The notes beneath the pieces were generated by a model. The model searched no databases and was not told the DNA's origin. It saw only the letters and a list, made by a program, of their open reading frames with translations. Below are positions 1-11,705 of a stretch of DNA of 64,000 nt, piece after piece. How positions within the stretch are numbered: position 1 is the stretch's first letter; each line of letters starts with the position of its first letter. Source of the DNA: Siphonodentalium dalli (taxonomy: Eukaryota > Mollusca > Scaphopoda > Gadilida > Siphonodentaliidae); the NCBI GenBank assembly GCA_032622095.1, contig CP136062.1, positions 197,291,887-197,355,886 on the forward strand, read 5' to 3'. The translations under genes were made by a program, and so were the position numbers.

Positions 1-539
1 ACTATTGCGAATGGGTCTACGACGCATTTCCATCTCTCTTGACAAATTGTATCTATCTTGCGGAAAATATATTGAATGGGACAGACTCAATTGTGTTATA
101 ATACATTACCCAGTCTAACATGCCATCCTCTAACGATTCAAGGTCCCTCATTTTGCAAGAATATATGCATCTCTTAAATATAATGATACGTATGATTTCT
201 TCTATGTATCGGTTTTGCGAACTCACTGTATGAATGTCCTGATTCCCGTCCCCATTCAAATGACAGTTGAGAAGATGTAATTGTTCATTGGTGACTTAAT
301 TAGGTCACCACACGTCGAGGCTGTGAAATTTGAACGCCAAAACCTCCTTATAGAACGAATGATAATGGAGATAACTTTATACAACTTTTGTTGATATTAG
401 TGACCAAAACATTCTCATAAATGTTACATGTATAGTGGTGGTAATTAGTTCCAATCATATTTGTATCAGCTTTGGTGCTCATCCCTTCCACATTAATGAC
501 TCGAACGGTGCCCCTTTTCCCATATGTAAACCACATCCA
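1..539. other. Unassigned AT-rich DNA
   Basis: I see no coding potential, RNA gene or repeat structure here. Open frames are under 70 codons and resemble nothing I recognise. Confidence 0.5.
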
Positions 540-874
540 CTAGATTCCTGATATCACGGAGATGATTACGTATATGTGTGGTGGTAATCGGCAACTAAAC
601 AAATTATAATCAAATTTAGTGCCTCCTCCACCTCTCACCCAAGCGACCCCCATTTACATCACACTATTAAATTCCGACAGTCGCAAATGTAGGCATCAAC
701 ATTGCCGTCTTCAGCGGGTCCACACAATTTGATTCCTCGTATCATTGGAGAATAATGTGTATGAATTTGGTTGAAATTTGCGCTAAACCTATTTATATAT
801 ATGTTGTCCCTCCTCGCCCTATCCTTGACTCAAGTGGCGCCACTATGACATATCTACTCATTATGAAGATGAAT
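540..874. repeat. Degenerate ~145-bp repeat family A, left part
   Basis: Segments such as GGTGGTAATCGGC, a CCTCCACCTCTCACCC-like stretch and a TCATTGGAGAATAATGTGTATG-type motif recur in diverged form at 2454-3345. The two blocks look like one repeat array split by the family B elements at 875-2453. Confidence 0.6.
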
Positions 875-1669
875 CTATTATATATTTTGGAAGATCTGTC
901 TGTGTGTGTGTGTATCTGTGTGTGTGTGTGTTCGCGATGAACTCGAAAACGGCCGACCCGATTTCGACGAAACTTGGTATGTAGGGGTATTTTCGGCCGG
1001 GGGGTGGCATGGGCCTATTGATTTGTCCGTGCGACGTGACCTTGACCTTGAAATCGGGTCATTTCAAGGTCAAACGCCCGAATATCACGGGATTTCGATG
1101 AAACTTGGTATGTGGGGTTACATTCGGCCGGGGAGTGACATAGGCCTATTAATTTGCCCGTGCGACGTGATATTGACCTTGAAATCGGGTCATTTCAAGG
1201 TCAAACGCCCGAATATCACGGGATTTCGATGAAACTTGATATGTGGTGATACTTTCGTATGGGGAGTCTCATAAGCATATTCATTTGCCCGTGCGACGTG
1301 AACTTGACCTTGAAATCGGGTCAATTCAAGGTCAAATCGCCAATTTTGATGGGATTTCGACGAATTTTTATACATAGGGTTACTTTTGTCCATTGAGGGG
1401 ATTTCGACGAAATTTTATACATAGTGTTACTTTTGTCCACTGAGTGTTTTGGACGGGTCAAATCGTGACCCCGACCTGACCTTGACCTTCAAAATGGTCA
1501 ATTCAAGGTGAAATCGGGTAAAACCGGATGTATTTCGACGGGTACTTTTGTCGGGTACTTTTGTCCGGGCAGTGTTTTGGACGGGTCAAATCGTTACCAC
1601 ACCTGACCATGACCTTCAAAATGGTCAATTCAATGTCCAAGCCCGGACGAAGTCGGGTCACCTTCTAGT
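875..1669. repeat. Dispersed repeat family B, copy 1
   Basis: The copy begins CTATTATATATTTTGGAAGA followed by a (TG)n tract (about 896-930) and GTTCGCGATGAACTCGAAAA. It ends GCCCGGACGAAGTCGGGTCA plus CCTTCTAGT. Copy 2 at 1670-2453 has the same start and the same end, so the two lie head to tail. The interior holds 131-bp tandem units. No protein is recognisable; a 108-codon frame inside it is a by-product of the repeat. Confidence 0.75.
931..1345. repeat. 131-bp tandem repeat inside family B copy 1
   Basis: The marker GCGACGTG falls at 1031, 1162 and 1293, giving an exact 131-bp period. Each unit includes the inverted pair TTGACCTTGAAATCGGGTCA / TTCAAGGTCAAACGCCCGAA, then GGATTTCGATGAAACTTG. 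Roughly three and a half units are present. Confidence 0.85.
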
Positions 1670-2453
1670 CTATTATATATTTTGGAAGATCTGTCTGTCT
1701 GTGTGTGTGCGTTCGCGATGAACTCGAAAACGGCCGACCCGATTTCGATGAAACTTCGTATGTGAGGGTACTATCGGTCGGGAAGTGGCATAGGCATATT
1801 AATTTTCAGATCCGAGGTCAACTTTTCACGTGCCGAGGTCAAATCTGTTTTTACGCTGTGTTACGGGACTTTCATTTGAGTTCGGTGCTTACAAATCGAT
1901 TCGAAACAGCGCGAATAATAAAATGCCAGTCATAATAATGACACTGTGAGAATCATTCGTGTTTCCTCTTTCCAACGATATATAATGCGTATGTATCCGT
2001 TTTAGTTATCTGCCTCAATTATCAAGAAGAAGTGGTACTATCTTCCATCAGGATAAAAACAATGCGTAACTTCTATGACGTCGTTAGAGGTCATAACGTT
2101 AGATCACGTTAACGCTTAACCGGCCGATGCATTTGACTGTTTCAGACGTCTTGGCGATATCTCGGGCACCGATGGTAATTTATCTTTACGTTGAAACTTG
2201 ATAATTAATGAGCGTGTGTATATGAGGCGCGTTTATATACTTGAGTGGAAATCAAATCGGTTTAAACTGGCGGATTTTTACGGACGAAATTTGATGCATA
2301 GGGTATCTCGGTATCCGCTGGGCCGATTTCCCGGTATCCGCTGGGCCGATTTCCACCATTTTTGGGGTGTTGGTGTTTGACCCCACCTGACATTGACCTT
2401 CAAAATGGTCAATCCAAGGTCAAAGCCCGGACGAAGTCGGGTCACCTTCTAGT
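1670..2453. repeat. Dispersed repeat family B, copy 2
   Basis: It starts CTATTATATATTTTGGAAGA with a shorter TG tract and ends GGACGAAGTCGGGTCACCTT plus CTAGT, matching copy 1 at both ends. The 131-bp array is reduced to about one unit and the middle (about 1800-2330) is different sequence. It is joined directly to copy 1. Confidence 0.7.
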
Positions 2454-3345
2454 ATAATATAAAATTGGTGGAAATCGGCGACAAACAAATTCGTATCAAA
2501 TATAGTGCACCATCTCTTAAACAAACGTCGCCAAATTGGCGTATTTTAACCATATGATTAGACTCCTGATGTCATGGAGATGATTATGTATAAGTTTGAT
2601 GGAGAAGAATTTGTATCCATCTGGTGGAAATCGGCGCTGAAAACAGTTTTATCAATTTTGGGGTCTCTCTACCCGCCATTGCACCCCTGACTCAAATGGC
2701 ACCATTTTGCCATCTTTAAATCACACTTTAAATGCCACTTTTGACATGTTTAAATGACACGGCACTTATGACAGCTTTAAGGCACATCGTCCTCCTGATA
2801 TCATGAAGATGATAATGTATAAGTTTGGTGATAATCGGCGACCAAATACATTTTTATCAAATTATGTGCCCCCTCCATCTTTCATTCAAACGGCACCAAC
2901 TTGGCGTCTTCACATCACATGATTATATTTCTCGTATCATGGAGAAGAATGTGTATCAATATTGGTGGAATTCGGCGCTAAAAAGTTTGATACATTTTGG
3001 TGCCCCTTTCCCCTTCCGTGCACCTCTGACTCAAATGGCGTCACTTTTCCTTTCCATCTTTACATCACACGATTATATTTCTCGAATCATGGAGAAGATT
3101 GTATATCAATTTGGTGAAAATCGGCCTTAAAAAGTTTGATCAATTTTGTTGCCCCTCTCCCCTTCCGTGCACCTCTGACTCAAATGGCCCCACTTTTGCC
3201 ATCTTGAAATAACATGATTATATTCCTCATTTCATGGAGAAGAATGTTAGAAAATTCTAACCCGCACCATTATCTTTCTCGTAAAAAAGTACCCCAAATA
3301 GACCCTCTGTTGTTATCTAGATGGTCCCCTGTGGAGTTCCATAGA
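2454..3345. repeat. Degenerate ~145-bp tandem repeat family A, right part
   Basis: The marker TCATGGAGA or TCATGAAGA falls at about 2572, 2801, 2937, 3087 and 3232. Each is followed by AATGTGTAT..TTTGGTG, then AATCGGC and a pyrimidine-rich CCCCTCTCC..CTGACTCAAATGGC segment. The best-preserved units are 150 and 145 bp apart. The array ends in a GACA microsatellite at 3346. Confidence 0.75.
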
Positions 3346-3372
3346 ACACAGACAGACCGACAGACAGACATT
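3346..3372. repeat. (GACA)n microsatellite closing family A
   Basis: The tract reads ACACAGACAGACCGACAGACAGACA. Similar GACA-rich ends close unrelated repeats at about 27316 and 51775, so this may be a common terminus of these elements. Confidence 0.7.
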
Positions 3373-3852
3373 CGCAAATATAATTATATATATATATAGA
3401 TAAACAGCACAGGGATGACCATGTAGTTACACATCATTGTCCATACATGCACATCGTGTAGGACCCAAAGAATTTCTTATTTTATATCCCCAATGATCAG
3501 TTAATATAAAATACAAAATATATCACAATTTATAGCGAAAAAGCGTCATATTTTCCACTTCTGGTGGCCATTTTGACGGCCATTTATATGAATTTATTCA
3601 TATTTATAAATAATAATTATCAATAGAATGACATATCGTACCGTAATACCTCATAAAATTCCTGAGTAATTGCGAATTGAAATTTACCTGGTCAGATATT
3701 CAATGTTGGCGGCCATCTTGGATTCAAAGACCGATAACTCTATAAGGCCCTCATAGCCAGATGGCAAACAACCGGTACATTGAAGGACTGATATAGTTCT
3801 ACTAAGATATCATAACCACAAACAAAATCTCTAGCGACTTCTTGTATGCACC
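3373..3852. other. Unassigned, with fragments of the 17.8-kb repeat
   Basis: The motifs TGGTGGCCATTTTGACGGCC (3554 on) and TTGGCGGCCATCTTGGATTC (3705 on) match, on the opposite strand for the second, the AAGATGGCTGCTGGCGGC units of the 17.8-18.9 kb array. Nothing else is recognised. Confidence 0.4.
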
Positions 3853-3951
3853 CGGTTGCGATATATTATACGTCGCCGAGCAATACGTGACTGCTCGACC
3901 ATGTCACTTATAATCTTCGTGGATGACGTCGTTTGTCAGTTTGTTTTACAG
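3853..3951. repeat. ~100-bp repeat, copy 1 (pairs with 5633-5731)
   Basis: The order CGATATATTATACGTCGC, GAGCAATACGTGAC, GCTCGACCAT, ACAATCTTC-like and GACGACGTC-like is repeated in diverged form at 5633-5731. The two copies flank the minisatellite about 1.8 kb apart. Confidence 0.65.
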
Positions 3952-4293
3952 AGTTTTCGGACCATGTACTATGTCGATATATTAATTTAATTTGTCTCGA
4001 AGTAGAGTGTCATCCTTTCAGGATATTTCCATCGGTTCATAACATACACACCGACAGGAAAAGTGTCATTTTTAAAATTACCAAGCTATTATGCAAGAAG
4101 AGAGTCGGATTGTTAAAACTTCAGTGATCTTCGAGTAAAACACGATAACGTCTCTAATTCGTCGTCGTTGGTATTTCGAGGGGTACATTTTTGAAATTAC
4201 ATAAGTTTCAATAATGCCTGAATTTGTAGAGATATGGGAAATTTGATATTGTACAAATAAGGTCTTATAGGTTTTGAATTTGGAACTTTGTGA

Positions 4294-4818
4294 AGTACTT
4301 ATATATACCCCCATTATAAATTATATATACCCCCATTATAAATTATATATACCCCCATTATAAATTATATATACCCCCATTATAAATTATATATACCCCC
4401 ATTATAAATTATATATACCCCCATTATAAATTATATATACCCCCATTATAAATTATATATACCCCCATTATAAATTATATATACCCCCATTATAAATTAT
4501 ATATACCCCCATTATAAATTATATATACCCCCATTATAAATTATATATACCCCCATTATAAATTATATATACCCCCATTATAAATTATATATACCCCCAT
4601 TATAAATTATATACACCCCCTTTATAAATCGTAGTACTTATATATACCCCCATTATAAATCGTAGTACTTATATATACCACCATTATAAATCGTAGTACT
4701 TATATATACCCCCATTATAAATCGTACTACTTATATATACCCCCATTATAAATCGTAGTACTTATATATACCCCCATTATAAATCGTAGTACTTATATAT
4801 ACCCCCATTATAAATCGT
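4294..4818. repeat. Composite 22-bp / 31-bp minisatellite
   Basis: About 14-15 nearly identical 22-bp units (TATATACCCCCATTATAAAT plus TA) run from about 4300 to 4617. They are followed by about six 31-bp units in which a 9-bp CGTAGTACT-type segment is added between the same 22-bp cores (4628-4818). The first unit at 4294 also carries AGTACTT, so the 31-mer is probably the older form and the 22-mer block expanded from a deleted unit. Very low divergence indicates recent expansion. Confidence 0.95.
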
Positions 4819-5632
4819 GGACGTTCACACTCCCGTGTAGTCAGAACCCCTAGAACCTGTCGATCAGTTCATATTACACAATGTCATGCATGTATACTTA
4901 CATTCAGGTCGCGTCAGAACTAAACTGTTCTATCTCCATTTTAGCGGTGAAATGAGATATTGGTATCTTTCGATTCGTTGAGGGATTTCCTGCCGAAAAT
5001 CACCAGATATCGTGTCTAACATATACAAAATTTGAATGAGAGGCTGTGTAAATCTGTTCCATCTCAATAACTCACTTTTTTGACAGTGCTATATTGTTCT
5101 ATCTCCACTGTGGACCAATGAATCTATTTATTTTGTACCACGTGATTAAATAAATTTCAGTGCTAAACTATTCTATCTCTGACCTTCAATAGAAAGCAAT
5201 GGGACCCGAACTTTGCAGATTGCCAGCTTAGTGACTAGTTGGAAGTAATGCTTTCCCACTCCTAGGTATGAACATCTTATTTCTAGGATAATTATTTGGT
5301 TAAAATAACACAGAAAATAGCGTGATTTGGGATTTTTGCACGTTTATATGATTCAAAAACACAAAAAACACAATAGCACGGAAAAAACCGGAAAATTTTA
5401 CGCAAATTGTTCTATCTCCAAAGTGTTTTTTTGTGATTACACCCTAGATATCAAATGTTTTGTCTCGAAAACAGTCATATAATATCAGTTGCAATCTCGG
5501 GCGTCGACATTCGCCCATGTAATTGTAACCTCTGGCTACACCCCTGTCGTTCAATTCTGTTCGCATATAACACAATCTGTTGGCGGAAGTATATAGTCCT
5601 GGCACTAGGCATACACCACGTGACTTATGGCA
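4819..5632. repeat. Non-coding segment with a repeated NTGTTCTATCTCCA motif
   Basis: TGTTCTATCTCCA or close variants (ATTCTATCTC, TGTTCCATCTCAA) occur at about 4927, 5055, 5095, 5168 and 5408, irregularly spaced and all in the same direction. No protein or RNA gene is seen. Confidence 0.55.
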
Positions 5633-5731
5633 TCCAGACGTGATATATCATGCGTCGCTGAGCAATAAGTGACGGCTCGATCATATCACCTACAATCTTC
5701 ATACGAGACGACGTCATTCGTCAATTGTAGA
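5633..5731. repeat. ~100-bp repeat, copy 2 (pairs with 3853-3951)
   Basis: Contains CGTGATATATCATGCGTCGC, GAGCAATAAGTGACGGCTCG and ACGACGTCATTCGTCA, the diverged counterpart of the copy left of the minisatellite. Confidence 0.65.
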
Positions 5732-6053
5732 ACAGCGTGGCTTTGGCCCATATCCCTCCGCGATAAATATGCGTCTGATGACAAGGACACCCGCACCGAG
5801 ACTGATCTCCAGACAGAAAAACAGCCCACGACTGACACTAATCACTCTGACGCAAGTTTCGATTGCCATGCACTTTGTTATCTGCATATCATTAAAATAA
5901 TAGGATGTACCATCATAAAGACGAGGGAGAGTTATTATTGCTAAATTCCTCCTGACATTGTCCAATGAAATCTTTGTCATTAGTGGTCTATCACTTGTAG
6001 TCAGGACTTGATAGTATTACTTATCTTTGGCAACACCGGGAATACATGGAGAT
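5732..6053. other. Unassigned DNA
   Basis: Nothing recognised between the ~100-bp repeat and the first TTAA element. Confidence 0.4.
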
Positions 6054-6443
6054 TTAACCCTTTACCCAAAAGAACGGCCCTGTGCCGATGCATTCTCTTA
6101 TATATGCGAGTCGACCATAGGTCGCCTCGCATATATAAGAGAATGCATTGGCTTAACACATTAAAAATTATAAAATTGTTAAAGAATGCAAGAAAAAATG
6201 GTAAAAAAAGTTTTTTTTTAGGCCAATGCATTCTCTTATATATGCGAGGCGACCTATGGTCGACTCGCATATATAAGAGAATGCATTGGCACAGGGCATA
6301 CTTGTAACTATCACAATGTGGTCAAGGAGCCGGTTCCAATGATATCCATATTTGTATGGTTCTATTGAGACAGACCGAAGATACGTTAGGCTGTTGAAGC
6401 TTTATTTGGCCGGTTTTGGCCGGTTTGTTGGGTAAAGGGTTAA
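6054..6443 (+). mobile_element. TTAA-flanked piggyBac-like MITE with twin hairpins, copy 1
   Basis: The element is bounded by TTAA at 6054-6057 and 6440-6443. The termini read CCCTTTACCCAAaA inward and, on the right, TGTTGGGTAAAGGG, forming an inverted repeat of about 14 bp. TTAA target duplication and a CCC start are the hallmarks of the piggyBac superfamily. No transposase is encoded, so it is non-autonomous. Two 69-nt hairpins sit at 6084-6152 and 6222-6290, the second being the reverse complement of the first. An AT-rich spacer separates them and a ~150-bp unique right segment (CAATGTGGTCAAGGAGCCGG and following) completes it. The same layout recurs at 22380, 28818, 46200 (inverted) and 62640. 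Confidence 0.9.
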
Positions 6444-8637
6444 TACCTGGATGTCGATTTTGAAAGAGACATACATGTATGTATTAAATCTCCATTTACC
6501 CCACTAGAGATGTTGCCGGAGATAACGAATTTTTCACCACAACAATGGCCGGCCGTGAGGCCTCAATTATGTGTGGCTTCATATGCTCTCACATTAATTA
6601 GAATAATTCAGTATGGATCCGGCGTCAGTTTACCAATCTCTACCAGAGCGCACCAGTCATACTTCCTTTCTGACTCTGTCACCGGCTGGGTACCAGTCTG
6701 CCCGTTTATATATTTAGCGCGGGGTTTTCCAAACCATATGGCGAAAACCGATCGCCCCAAAGTCAAATTTCCTATGTGCTTTGAGATCAATTCCCGCACT
6801 AAAAACTTAATGACATAATGGAGGATCAGAGCGGTAGTTTTGTTGACGATTTTCGCAAGTAACTCGTCAACATTGGAGCAAATTAGAACTCTTGTGTCTT
6901 ACTTGCCATGCGTGTTGTCGGCCATGTGCGTTTAGACGTTTGTGATGATAAAGTAATCGGAGAACCAAATCACACCGTTTCGAAATATAGTTCTTTGGTT
7001 CTGGTGGGCCTTCCAAACTTAAGGTACGAAACCACACAAATGTTGTTCGATATCTTGCATGTGTGCTTAATGCGGGCAGCATTTTGCTCTGCTCGCTTAG
7101 TATATATTTTAATATCGCGGAAGTCCACCAAATGTGGGTAAAATGTCGCCGATAGCAGCGGTCTTAACGAGTCACTAATGGAGGTAAAACATGCATGGAG
7201 TTTGTCAGTTTACACCAAACTCGGAGTGCTACAGCAACGACGCGATCGGGAAACTGCCGGCTATAACCCGCTTGGGTATATGTACAAGAAATACAGGCCG
7301 CGGCGCTATTCGTGCCTAGTCTGCATTTCTTGTTCAGAAACTCAAGTGGGTTATCTAACCTATACTTAGGAACCTACATGATCATCACCCCATGGATGAC
7401 TTATATACAACTAACAACGTCAAAGAATTTATAAAACTGGGGTTACGACTGTTCTTCACCTTGGAACAATAAAGCGCGTTCCGCGTCGAGTCGAGTCGAG
7501 TCGAGTCGAGAAACCTACCCATCAAAGCTCAGAATGATCAGACATAGACCCCCGAAGTTTGCGTGTTAGTCTATTCCAGTCTTTATAAACATACACTCAG
7601 ATTCACAATGATACAGAGTCTATTGTATTCCCGCCAACTTTTCATTTCTCGGAAGGCTTGCGGTATTCCACCGAATTACGTCACATTTCGCGTTACGTTA
7701 ATCGTTTCGATTGAACTCCTTTATCTTGGTGCTGCTAATAGTGAGTTATGATTGGCGCTACTGATTTGGGATCCCAGGGTTGGGAAATGGGAAAACTCTA
7801 CGTACTCGTCAGACACACTATTTTATGGGTAAGACTATATCGTTGTTAAGACGTTATGCTGTTTGGGCACACACGGCTCTATATCAATCTTTACAATTTA
7901 GGGTCTCATAAGTAACCAGAGTGAAACCTTAGTACACTTTATATAGAATCAAGGCGGCCATAGTAGCAGACAACCCCCTTGCTATATGTCTCACATACTA
8001 CCAGTTTTCCCGATATGAAATCTGTCGCTATGAGAATAGAAGCAACAAATTGATATTCAATCAGCGTGAGATATTTCTCATTTCTGTTTCTTAGTCTTTG
8101 GCAAACATTCCATAAGAGAGCTCTACTCGAATGACGTACACACGTCACTTGCTCCGGTCGATCCGGGTTTCAGTAATGTTTCGTTCCGGATTATTTGGAA
8201 TTATATCGTTCCGGTAAGTAATAAATCACACTGCCATTTTCGAAGAGCTACGTTTCATTTCTCAACACAACCACAGCGTATATTTCAATCGATGCGATTA
8301 AATGTCTTCATTATTTGATAACTATAACAGTTTTACAAATGTCCTGAGGCTTTTGAAGAAAATGTGTTCTAGCGTATATAAGGCAGACAGACGTATACAT
8401 CAAATACTACACGCCGAAACTGCGGTCATAATTTCCCCATGACTATACTATCGTCAATTTAGAGTATTTGTGAGACAAATGCACTGGGTAATGTGTAAAC
8501 CTCGATATCGGGTTACATTATTAAAACCATTACTGTGGCAAAGATGAGATGGGCTCGGGCTGAATGGGTACACCTACACGATAAAAAATGCGACTCCGAC
8601 GTCGAACTTTTTTTTCTTCGTATTCGCTGGTATTCCC
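6444..8637. other. Mostly unassigned DNA with a (TCGAG)n tract
   Basis: The only clear structure is a short pentamer microsatellite, CGAGTCGAGTCGAGTCGAG-type, at about 7482-7510. Several frames of 60-100 codons occur but none shows a family motif. Confidence 0.4.
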
Positions 8638-8746
8638 TGATTTATCTTATAATATACTATGGCAGGATTGAATTATTTATCTTATAAGATGGTAGGATTG
8701 AATGATTTATCTTATAAGATGGTAGGATTTAATTATTTATCTTATC
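8638..8746. repeat. ~30-bp tandem repeat, three to four units
   Basis: The unit TTTATCTTATAAGATGGTAG followed by GATTGAATGA starts at 8641, 8676, 8706 and 8736 with spacings of 35, 30 and 30 bp. TTATCTTATAAGAT is itself partly palindromic. Confidence 0.85.
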
Positions 8747-9789
8747 ATTATGTTGCAGAAATGATATGTGAGGGTGTCACCCATACCTCCATGAATCCTG
8801 AATACGACTTAATAAACATAGATGTATGAATCCTGCGGGAAACGGGACCACCCGCACTATTCAGGGCCCACGCCCGGTCGTATTTTGTTTCCGGTTATCC
8901 CGATTTCCCGGGTCTGGATGTCCCATGTTATAGGGATTAAATATTTTATGTCATATTCACATTTTCCCCCATATTTTCTTCGAAATGTAAAATTCATATT
9001 TTAAAACACGAATACATTACTTAATTTCTTTAAGTTATCAAATATGCAAAGTTTTTCAAATTCAGATATGTGATTTTCTGGTTTAATATAGGTCGACAGG
9101 ACTTAAAGTAGGTTTGCCGAATAAATAGTGCCACGAAGCTCACATTTTATCTTGCATGCAGGCGAAACCATAAGAAACCTTGTCGCCTTATCACTGCGAA
9201 AATTCTTTGGCGACGAGGTCCATATCTCGAGTTAGACACAGAGACACCAGTATACCTGAATATTAACACCAAGTAGCCTACATTATATTCCGTTTTCATG
9301 TACACGTACGTACATCTACCGTATATTTTATATCTATATTATTATTATCTATATAGCGTACTATATACATGTATATTCCGTTTCATTGTATCTCATCTTC
9401 ACGTATATCTATCATCATGTTTCCCAAATTCTATTCTTATTTTAAATACAATTTTAAAGACATTTATATTTAATTCTTCATGTTGGTCGGTTTGTCCCGT
9501 GGCGATTGGGGCAGTTGTCCAGTGTCCAAGTCTGCGTACTCGGTAAGAAATTATTGAATGCAAGTGATGGTTATTTCACACTTATATGATAATTTGCGCA
9601 AATTTGGTGAAGTAATGTCCATAACTTCAACACACCAAGATGGATACGACTAAATTACATCAAAATATGTATTTTTGGCTAGAAATAATCAAATTTTGAA
9701 GAATGTTATGCTAAAAAACACGTACGCAGATACCTAGTACGTTTTAATTACATTTACTCCTTCACATACGACACGACAAATTACGCCTG
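8747..9789. other. Unassigned AT-rich DNA
   Basis: No repeat or coding signal that I can support. Confidence 0.4.
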
Positions 9790-11330
9790 CCAATTGATGG
9801 CCTAATAACATGTCATAATGTGAGGGCTATCTAGTCGGCGATCACAAATCAAAACTTTTCTGTCACTAGAAATGCGCGTGTTAAAATAGCACGCTCTTTG
9901 TATTTATACCATTATTTTTGCTCGTTATTTTTCATAGCGACAGGCCCCTGTGTGTATCAAGGAATTCAACGTACGATGGCGTTGCAATTTTGTGCGCGTT
10001 ATGTGTTATTCGATTTTGTATTAATTTTGTGCGCGATATGTGTTATTCGATGTTGTATTAATTTTCCAGAAGAGATTGGCGAATTAGCTCTTGTAATGTA
10101 TTTTACATGAAGCAACAGTACATGTATATACGTGAAACAGTTTGACCATTGTTCGTTTGGTCGAATATCAGCAGCTACAAGAACTCGCCAAGTCACTGGA
10201 AATTCGCGATATGATAATTGCTTGCTCTTATTATCACCGTGTCCTTCCATAATCAAGCACATCAGCCAGAATGCGGTTGTTGCGCACACAATTCCACACA
10301 ATCAGACAGCCACCTAATAACAGGTCTTAATTGGAGGGCTATATAGTCGGTGATCGCAAATCACTGTAATATAGATATATAACACGGATTAAGGTGATAT
10401 TCACAATCACCAGTCCCTGTTTGAATGTCCGATTTGTCTGTTGCCCTCGCTGATGTGCTTCCTCATGCATGTCTTTCATCGGTAGATCGGCTGAAAGATG
10501 CATTGGTGGCAGGCATGTTCACGCTGTCATATAGGCCAAATCGGCCAATGGCCATTTCTTTTTCAAAAATGGCCAACAAAAGTCTTTGTTTGCTCGGTTG
10601 ACTGAAAGATGGCTTGGTGGCAGGGTCGTGGATATCTTCGTTGGTGTTTAACTTAAAATTTCTAGCTGCATGCAGAGATACATTGCTACGAAGACTTTCT
10701 AAAAAAACATTACCACTCGTACCGTTTAATAGCAAAATTCGCTGAAATGCCGAAGAAATATTGTACATTCTTGTTCAGTATAATTATATAGCATTTAATG
10801 TTTCCATCAAAATTATTGACGGATGTTAACACTACACCCCAAATTCAGTCTCCAAGATGGAGTATGAAGAGTTTTCTGATAAATGTTCGTTTTGTCGAAT
10901 ATCAGCAGCTACGGATACTTGCCAAGAAAACGAAACTCAGAATATAATAAATTCTTTTCATCGTTACTCTTAATATCATAATGCCCGTCCACAATCAAGG
11001 GTATCAGCCAGTATGCGGTTGTTGAGCAGACGATTCCACACAATCAGACAGCCATCTACAGTTGTAATAACAGGTCTAAATGGGAGGACTATTTAGTGGT
11101 CGATCGCAAATCACGGTATAATATAGAGATACAAACCGGAACATGGTGTTGTGCTCTATCATCAGTCACTGATTGAATGTCTGATTTGTCTGTTGCCCCC
11201 GCTGATGTGATTCCGTATGCCTTTGTTCGCTCGGTCGACCGAAAGATGCCTTGGTGGCAGGCTAGTGAGACGATCTTCCGGGGGGGGGGGTGTCTCAACT
11301 CTGGGAAACGTGGTATCCACAAAATTAAGT
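9790..11330. repeat. Diverged ~735-bp tandem duplication
   Basis: A block at 10148-10460 (TCGAATATCAGCAGCTAC, GGTTGTTG..CACA, TTCCACACAATCAGACAGCC, GATCGCAAATCAC, GATTTGTCTGTTGCCC) recurs in the same order at 10883-11225. A third trace, CTATCTAGTCGGCGATCAC, lies at about 9828. A linked motif, TCGGNNGACNGAAAGATGNN TTGGTGGCAGG, appears near 10487, 10596 and 11232. Divergence is substantial, so the duplication is old. A G homopolymer lies at about 11280-11290. Confidence 0.75.
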
Positions 11331-11484
11331 TCGAATTTTCCAGCTGATATCTAAGACATTTAAAGTGGCTAGAAATTTCTTACTGAACGTACCCACTGTG
11401 GTTGGAAAATTTGCCTGAATACATGTCTGAAATTAGGATAACTATACCAAGCTTGGCCTATATGTAAAGCCAAAAAAGTACATT

Positions 11485-11705
11485 TACCAGAGCAGCACAC
11501 GGACGGATGAGGGGATATCCAATGGAGTTGCAGCTACAACACAAGCGTAAAGATGTGGGGAAAAACACATTTTCTCTCAAAGATTAATTTCATTGTGGAA
11601 CAGATTACCAGAATATGTTGATCAAGCAGAATCAATATCCTCATTCAAATCTTTTCTGGGCATTCATCACATTGACGTCAAATACGACAGTGAAAGTAAG
11701 TGAGC
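11485..11705 (+). pseudogene. LINE reverse transcriptase, C-terminal fragment
   Basis: The plus strand encodes the tail typical of non-LTR retrotransposon polymerases. An RRMRGYPMEL-like stretch (the family's R-T-R-G-H-S motif) is followed, after one frameshift near 11570, by FSQRLISLWNRLPE and SISSFKSFLG, then a stop near 11703. The pattern F-x-x-R-x-x-x-x-W-N-x-L-P followed by S-x-x-x-F-K is known from many invertebrate LINEs. No endonuclease, RT core or zinc knuckle precedes it, so this is a short 5'-truncated relic. The clade cannot be resolved from so little sequence. Confidence 0.75.

Noticed and set aside
906..1232. 108-codon frame over the 131-bp repeat
   Set aside because: 131 is not a multiple of three, so the frame is not repeated unit by unit; it is a by-product of the array.
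4294..4818. CRISPR-like array
   Set aside because: The array is a contiguous minisatellite without variable spacers, in an animal-type genome.
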